Assembly (NCBI GenBank): GCA_023433925.1 | Contig: JAEYTO010000059.1 | Span: 1-25,824, forward strand | Length of the DNA: 25,824 nt | Source: Pseudomonadota bacterium | Lineage (GTDB): Bacteria > Desulfobacterota > Desulfovibrionia > Desulfovibrionales > Desulfovibrionaceae | Direction: 5' to 3' | Shown here: one piece after another, positions 22,477-25,824 of the stretch | Position numbering within the stretch: the stretch's first letter is position 1 | Layout: each line of letters opens with the position of its first letter | Notes under the pieces: model-generated | Database searches by the model: none | What the model was told of the DNA's origin: nothing | What the model saw: only the letters and a program-made list of their open reading frames with translations | Position numbers and translations under genes: made by a program

Positions 22477-23262
22477 TCAGCGGCCGTCGCGAGGGGCCGA
22501 GCGGCGCACCTCCCCGGCTTCCGGGTGGCAGTCCAGCAGAAAGAGCAGCATTTCCGTTCCATCCCTGTCGAGGTAGAAGCGCACCATCTTTTCGTTGAAT
22601 TCCTGCGCCCTGGCCGCCGGAACGCTGATGGCGTCGATGCCCGCCGACATGAGCAGGCCGTTCATCATGAGGCGCGAGGTGCGCTTGTTCCCATCAAAGA
22701 AGAATTGCCGCAGCGCGCCGAACAGGAAAAAGGCCGTCGCCTTCTCGAACGGCGCGGGCGCGAAGCGGCTCAAGGCCTCCAGGCCGCGCTCGAAGATGCG
22801 GTTGAGCTCCGGCGCTCCGGCCATGGTCGGCGGCGGCGTGAAGCGGCCGTGCTCGCCCAGGGACACGTCCGGGGTGTAGCTCGTTTCCTGGCCTTCGCCC
22901 CGGAAATGTCCCCACTCCAGGGCCTCGTTGCGGGCCACGAGGGCGTGCAACTCGCGGAAGGTCGCCTTGTCCGGCCGGAATCGGCCGGACTTGACCATCT
23001 CCAGCAGGCGCTTTGAGCCGGCGGCCAGGTTCAGGATCTGCTCCTGGTCGGAAAGCTTCCGCCCGCCGACGGTCACGCCGTCCAGGAGCGTCTTGACCTC
23101 CGGGAACGTGAAGGGGTTGCCTTCGAGCACGCCGGCATCCCAGACGAATTCCGGCAGCATGCGCTGGAAGCGGAAGCAGGCCCGCTCCACGGAGTGCGCC
23201 GGCATGTCTTGCGGCAGCGCCGATCTGTCCCAGCGGAAACCGAGTGCGTCGAAAAGGTTCAT
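22477..23262 (-). CDS. Fic-family protein with altered catalytic motif
   Basis: The 261-residue protein has a Fic fold. Residues 186-194 read QFFFDGNKR where the family has HxFx[D/E]GN[G/K]R, so the catalytic histidine is glutamine (codon CAA); the rest of the anion-binding loop is intact. An N-terminal AGVLEGN (43-49) aligns with the self-inhibitory [S/T]xxxE[G/N] helix of class II Fic proteins, with alanine replacing Ser/Thr. The target-docking flap is likely around GRFTPPP (139-145). Fic enzymes usually transfer AMP to target proteins, with histidine as general base. Without it, the protein may be inactive, may bind only, or may use another reaction. The start overlaps the stop of a 61-residue gene as ATGA. 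No transfer signature was noticed apart from its accessory nature. Confidence 0.88.
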   Translation of the reverse strand: MNLFDALGFRWDRSALPQDMPAHSVERACFRFQRMLPEFVWDAGVLEGNPFTFPEVKTLLDGVTVGGRKLSDQEQILNLAAGSKRLLEMVKSGRFRPDKATFRELHALVARNEALEWGHFRGEGQETSYTPDVSLGEHGRFTPPPTMAGAPELNRIFERGLEALSRFAPAPFEKATAFFLFGALRQFFFDGNKRTSRLMMNGLLMSAGIDAISVPAARAQEFNEKMVRFYLDRDGTEMLLFLLDCHPEAGEVRRSAPRDGR

Positions 23263-23444
23263 GGTCCGTCTGTCCCTGGCCGATGAGGCCGGCCGGTCGG
23301 CTTTTTCAGGGGATGTTTCACGCGGGCCGCCCGCTGCCGGAACGTCTTATGGGTCAACCGGGCATCGGGATCGGACGTCGCCGCCTTGGCGATGCCTTCT
23401 TCCGACAAACGGGCAACGCGCTTGAGATCGGGTTTGAGATGCAT
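23259..23444 (-). CDS. Small gene overlapping fic, candidate antitoxin or partner
   Basis: The 61-residue, strongly basic protein (MHLKPDLKRVARLSEEGIAK at the start, Pro/Arg-rich at the end) is preceded by AGGAG six bases before ATG 23444. Its TGA overlaps the fic ATG as ATGA, the usual sign of translational coupling. The segment with SDPDARLTHKTF recalls the short DPDxxxLT stretch near the start of some antitoxins, but no family can be named. It lacks the [S/T]xxxE[G/N] motif of known Fic antitoxins. Longer in-frame starts reach 23534 without better signals. That it is a gene is likely from its spacing; its function is inference. Confidence 0.55.
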   Translation of the reverse strand: MHLKPDLKRVARLSEEGIAKAATSDPDARLTHKTFRQRAARVKHPLKKPTGRPHRPGTDGP

Positions 23445-23542
23445 GCATTGCTCCTGCTCCATCAGCACATGAAAAACATGCGGATAGCAACGCACTTCGT
23501 ATACATGATCGCAGGCGCAATCAAGACGGCGCAAGCCCGTTC

Positions 23543-23574
23543 AAAAAAAAGGCCGGAGCCTTGCGGCTCCGGCC
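23543..23574 (-). terminator. Rho-independent terminator of porin 1
   Basis: GGCCGGAGCC (23551-23560) and GGCTCCGGCC (23565-23574) form a perfect 10-bp stem with a 4-nt loop. On the minus strand it is followed by eight T residues (23543-23550). The stem is repeated after porin 2. Confidence 0.95.
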
Positions 23575-23604
23575 CGGCGTGTCGGCAAGGGAAGGCGAGG
23601 TTCC

Positions 23605-24873
23605 CTAGAAGGAGTAGGCGAAGCCGAAGGCGGCCTTCATGGCGGCGTCGTCGGCGGTGCCGGCGTCAAAGTCCGGCTTGCCGTAAGCCAGCTCGACGAT
23701 GGCGGCCAGGCTCTCGTACATCTGGTAGCGGGTGTTGAAGTCCACTTCCCAGTAGCTGTCGTCCTTGGTCAGAGGGACAATGCCGAAGCCGGCCGCGTCG
23801 CCGGTGCCCTTGGCGTACAGGGCGATGACCTCGTGGGACAGCTTGTCGAGGAACTGGATGTCGCGGGCGGCGACGCCGGCCAGCCAGAAGCCGGGGGTAG
23901 CGGCGCCGAAGTCCGTGGTGAAGTTGGAGCCGTTGATCATCGAACCGCCGATGCCCCAGTCGGAGGCGACGACCGGCAGGGCGCCGTCGCCGTCGTCGTT
24001 CTGGGAGCTGTAAGCGAAGAAAGCCTGCGGAGTCAGGAGGTCAAGGCCCTTGAACTCGACCATTGCGTCGACCAGGAAGCCGCTGGTGCCGTCAGCCAGG
24101 CCGTCGTAGCCGTCATCGGCCGAGCCGTAGACGAAGTCGGCGTAGATCACGATGGGATCGAGCATGTCCATGTCGAAGCCGGCGCCCACCCACCAGACAT
24201 TGGAGTTGTCGCCTTCGGCCGGGTCGCCAAGGCCGCTGTTCTCGCCGATCATGGCGTAGGAGAACCAGGGAGCGATGTTCATGCCGTCCAGGGCCACGGG
24301 CACGGCGGCCAGGAAGGCGTCGGCGTCGTTGCCGGAGGTCGGGGCAGCGACCTCTGCCAGGCGGGTGTAGGCTACGGTCAGGCCGATCATGTCCGTGATG
24401 GGCGTGGACACGGCGATGGCGCCGGCATCCTCGCCGCCCAGGACCATGTTGCTGAACGCGCCGGAGCTGGGGAAGGTCACGTCCTGCTCGCCGACCGTGG
24501 TCAGCACGTCGGTGTCGGGCAGGCGGAACTGCAGGAAGGCGCGCCTGATGTGCAACTCGTTGGGGTCGTTGTTGTCTCTCTGACCGTACTGGCCGGCGCC
24601 CTGACCCCAGGTGATGTTGCCGTACTCGGTGAACAGCTCGCCCATCACGTTCTCGTTGTACACGAAGCGCAGTTGGGTGCGCATGCGGTGCTGGACCGTG
24701 AAGGTATCGGCGAAGGTGTCGGAAGCGTCATCGTTGAAGTCGCCGAAGTTGCTGAGCACGTTGCCGTGCACGCGCCAGCCGCCGGCGGCCTTGACGGCCA
24801 GCTCGGCGGAGGCGGTGGCGGCCAGGCCCAGGATCAGGGCGACGGCGGCCACGAGGGTGACGATGCGTTTCAT
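23605..24873 (-). CDS. Outer-membrane porin (Desulfovibrio-type homotrimeric porin)
   Basis: The 422-residue protein starts with a Sec signal peptide (MKRIVTLVAAVALILGLAAT, cleavage likely after TASA, residue 23). The mature part is rich in Gly, Asp, aromatic residues and alternating strands, with low Cys, as expected for a beta-barrel. It ends with AFGFAYSF, the C-terminal phenylalanine signal for BamA-dependent assembly. Acidic loops such as QNDDGDGA and GDPAEGDNSN are typical of this porin family, which forms general diffusion channels in Desulfovibrio outer membranes. ATG 24873 follows AGGAAG, and a good promoter is at 24939-24967. The adjacent upstream gene is a close paralogue, so this is a tandem duplication. 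Both have the same terminator stem. Confidence 0.9.
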   Translation of the reverse strand: MKRIVTLVAAVALILGLAATASAELAVKAAGGWRVHGNVLSNFGDFNDDASDTFADTFTVQHRMRTQLRFVYNENVMGELFTEYGNITWGQGAGQYGQRDNNDPNELHIRRAFLQFRLPDTDVLTTVGEQDVTFPSSGAFSNMVLGGEDAGAIAVSTPITDMIGLTVAYTRLAEVAAPTSGNDADAFLAAVPVALDGMNIAPWFSYAMIGENSGLGDPAEGDNSNVWWVGAGFDMDMLDPIVIYADFVYGSADDGYDGLADGTSGFLVDAMVEFKGLDLLTPQAFFAYSSQNDDGDGALPVVASDWGIGGSMINGSNFTTDFGAATPGFWLAGVAARDIQFLDKLSHEVIALYAKGTGDAAGFGIVPLTKDDSYWEVDFNTRYQMYESLAAIVELAYGKPDFDAGTADDAAMKAAFGFAYSF

Positions 24874-24938
24874 GGTGTCTTCCTTTGATTGCGTTTTTGT
24901 GAAGGTCAAAGGCAGCCTTGTCCAACACGCCAATAGTA

Positions 24939-24967
24939 ATCATATCCAAGGCTTCTGGAGGCTTCAA
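24939..24967 (-). promoter_or_regulatory. Promoter of porin 1
   Basis: On the minus strand TTGAAG (24962-24967) and TATGAT (24939-24944, five of six) are 17 bp apart. The predicted leader is about 58 nt. Confidence 0.7.
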
Positions 24968-24979
24968 GTCCTTTTGCAG

Positions 24980-24999
24980 CCGGAATTTAATAATTCCGG
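24980..24999. promoter_or_regulatory. Perfect inverted repeat upstream of the porin 1 promoter
   Basis: CCGGAATT and AATTCCGG flank TAAT, a 20-bp near-palindrome 12 bp upstream of the -35 box. This is a suitable place for an activator or repressor; no known binding motif was recognised. Confidence 0.5.
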
Positions 25000-25080
25000 G
25001 CAGTGAGTAAAATTTTTTGGACTGATCGGGAGGGAGTCGGGAAGGAAAGGCGGGCTGCATGTGCTCAGCCGCCATGGCTT

Positions 25081-25208
25081 GTCAGCCTGTTTAGAAACAG
25101 GCCGGGCAGGCCAGGATGGCCCACCGGATGCGTGGCATCCGTAAACAATGATTGAGCATTGCCCAAGCATTGCGAAGTTGAAAAAACGGGACGACTTTTT
25201 CAACAGCT
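25081..25208 (+). mobile_element. Degenerate second copy of the hairpin-array MITE-like element
   Basis: This stretch aligns in the same orientation with 9185-9333. Conserved parts are the opening CAGCCTGTT-like hairpin (25085-25102, perfect 8-bp stem), a weakened H2, H3 (25125-25141, 7-bp stem, loop reduced to GTG), H4 (CAATG/CATTG, 25146-25161) and H5 (25177-25204, 9-bp stem). The strings GCATTGCGAAGTTGAAAAA and TTTTTCAACAG are shared exactly. The outer ends have decayed and CTAG is absent. It lies between the two porin genes. Confidence 0.75.
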
Positions 25209-25272
25209 TTTTATGGGAAGCTCGCGGAGTCAATGGAGTTGGCGGAACATGGCGAGCAGGGCATATCCGTCC

Positions 25273-25304
25273 AAAAAGAAGGCCGGAGCCCTGAGGCTCC
25301 GGCC
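25273..25304 (-). terminator. Rho-independent terminator of porin 2
   Basis: A perfect 10-bp stem GGCCGGAGCC/GGCTCCGGCC with loop CTGA (25281-25304), followed on the minus strand by TTCTTTTT. The stem is identical to that of porin 1. Confidence 0.92.
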
Positions 25305-25328
25305 GGCGTGTCGGAAGGAATACAGGGC

Positions 25329-25824
25329 TTAGAACTTGTACAGGAAGCCGAAGGCGGCCTTCATGGCGGCGTCGTCGGCGCTGCCGTCATCGAAGTCCGG
25401 CTTGCCGTAGCCCAGCTCGACGATGGCGGCCAAGCTCTCGTAGATCTGGTAACGGGTGTTGAAGTCCACTTCCCAGTAGCTGTCGTCCTTGGTCAGACCG
25501 TTGGGGACGACGCCGAAGCCGGCCGCGTCGCCCGTGCCCTGGGCGTACAGGGCGATGACGTCGTGGGACAGCTTGTCGAGGAACTGAATCTTGCGGGCGG
25601 CCGCGCCGACCAGCCAGAAGCCGGGGGTCGCCGGGCCGAGGTCCGTGGTGAAGGCGGAGCCGTTGATCATCGAGCCGCCGATGGTCCAGTCGGAGTCGAT
25701 GAAGGGCATGGCGCCGTCGCCGTCGTCGTTCTGGGAGCTGTAGACGCCGAAGCCCTGCAGCGTGGCGAAGTCAAGGCCCTTGAACTCGACCATGGCGTCG
25801 ATCATGAAGCCGCTGGTGCCGTCA
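25329..25824 (-). CDS. Outer-membrane porin paralogue, 5' part beyond window
   Basis: The last 165 codons of a second porin are visible, ending AFGFLYKF with the C-terminal phenylalanine. Compared by hand with porin 1 over about 160 residues there are about 28 substitutions and one two-residue insertion (NG before LTKDDSYWEVDF), so roughly four-fifths identity. Differences cluster in the stretches LDFATLQGFGVY and AMPFIDSDWT, probably loops or strands lining the pore, while the final 60 residues are nearly the same. The gene runs in the same direction as porin 1, upstream of it, and has its own terminator, so the two can be expressed independently. Confidence 0.88.
   Translation of the reverse strand, partial: DGTSGFMIDAMVEFKGLDFATLQGFGVYSSQNDDGDGAMPFIDSDWTIGGSMINGSAFTTDLGPATPGFWLVGAAARKIQFLDKLSHDVIALYAQGTGDAAGFGVVPNGLTKDDSYWEVDFNTRYQIYESLAAIVELGYGKPDFDDGSADDAAMKAAFGFLYKF

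Larger units (their letters stand above)
24874..25328. other. 455-bp intergenic region between tandem porin genes
   Basis: No gene is seen. From right to left it holds the porin 2 terminator (25273-25304), the degenerate mobile-element copy (about 25081-25208), a perfect 8-bp inverted repeat (24980-24999) and the porin 1 promoter (24939-24967). Confidence 0.7.

Noticed and set aside
9185..25208. The two hairpin-array copies as ends of one composite transposon
   Set aside because: The copies are non-identical, no transposase lies between them, and the interval holds conserved housekeeping operons.
1..25824. CRISPR arrays, prophage genes, integrases or rRNA genes
   Set aside because: No regularly spaced direct repeats, phage structural genes, recombinases or rRNA sequence were seen; tRNA-Arg shows no repeated 3' end in the window that would suggest an integrated island.

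Overview
The window looks like a piece of chromosome from a GC-rich, anaerobic sulfate-reducing bacterium of the Desulfovibrio type. This is inferred from gene content, not from a database search. The pointers are a rubredoxin:oxygen oxidoreductase-type flavodiiron protein, several rhodaneses, a fusion of rhodanese and a ferritin-like domain, outer-membrane porins of the kind common in Desulfovibrio, and a class I archaeal/FbaB-type aldolase. Most genes are housekeeping genes and most lie on the minus strand.

Left part (1-6600): a TetR-family regulator cut by the window edge, tRNA-Arg(CCT), a GT4 glycosyltransferase, an HD-domain hydrolase, a stand-alone CheW on the plus strand with an intrinsic terminator, a ZIP metal transporter and FbaB aldolase. 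Sulfur and oxygen-defence block (6668-11187): an exported two-domain sulfurtransferase and a flavodiiron protein are divergent. A membrane rhodanese and a DoxX/MauE-like protein overlap as TAGTG, and divergent from that pair is the rhodanese/ferritin-like fusion. Between the flavodiiron gene and the doxX-like gene lies a 149-bp element with terminal inverted repeats and five consecutive hairpins. A degenerate second copy sits at about 25081-25208.

Middle (11262-19025): a DMT transporter, then a long minus-strand run reading rpsF-rpsR-rplI-dnaB-paaK-DUF456-thrC-tlyA with gaps of 0-60 bp, probably one transcription unit. It has a candidate promoter and a leader hairpin in front of rpsF. dnaB contains a perfect 13-bp inverted repeat made of C8 and G8 runs. 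Next comes a minus-strand unit hisD-purC-fabI, followed by a 28-residue membrane protein gene.

Right part (22477-25824): a Fic-family protein with a glutamine where the catalytic histidine should be, preceded by a 61-residue gene that overlaps it as ATGA. Two tandem, closely similar porin genes follow, each with a near-identical terminator. The second porin runs off the window.

The observations most worth a second look are the hairpin-array mobile repeat (including its donation of a stop codon to doxX), the variant Fic with its small partner gene, the dnaB inverted repeat, and the rhodanese/DoxX/ferritin cluster.
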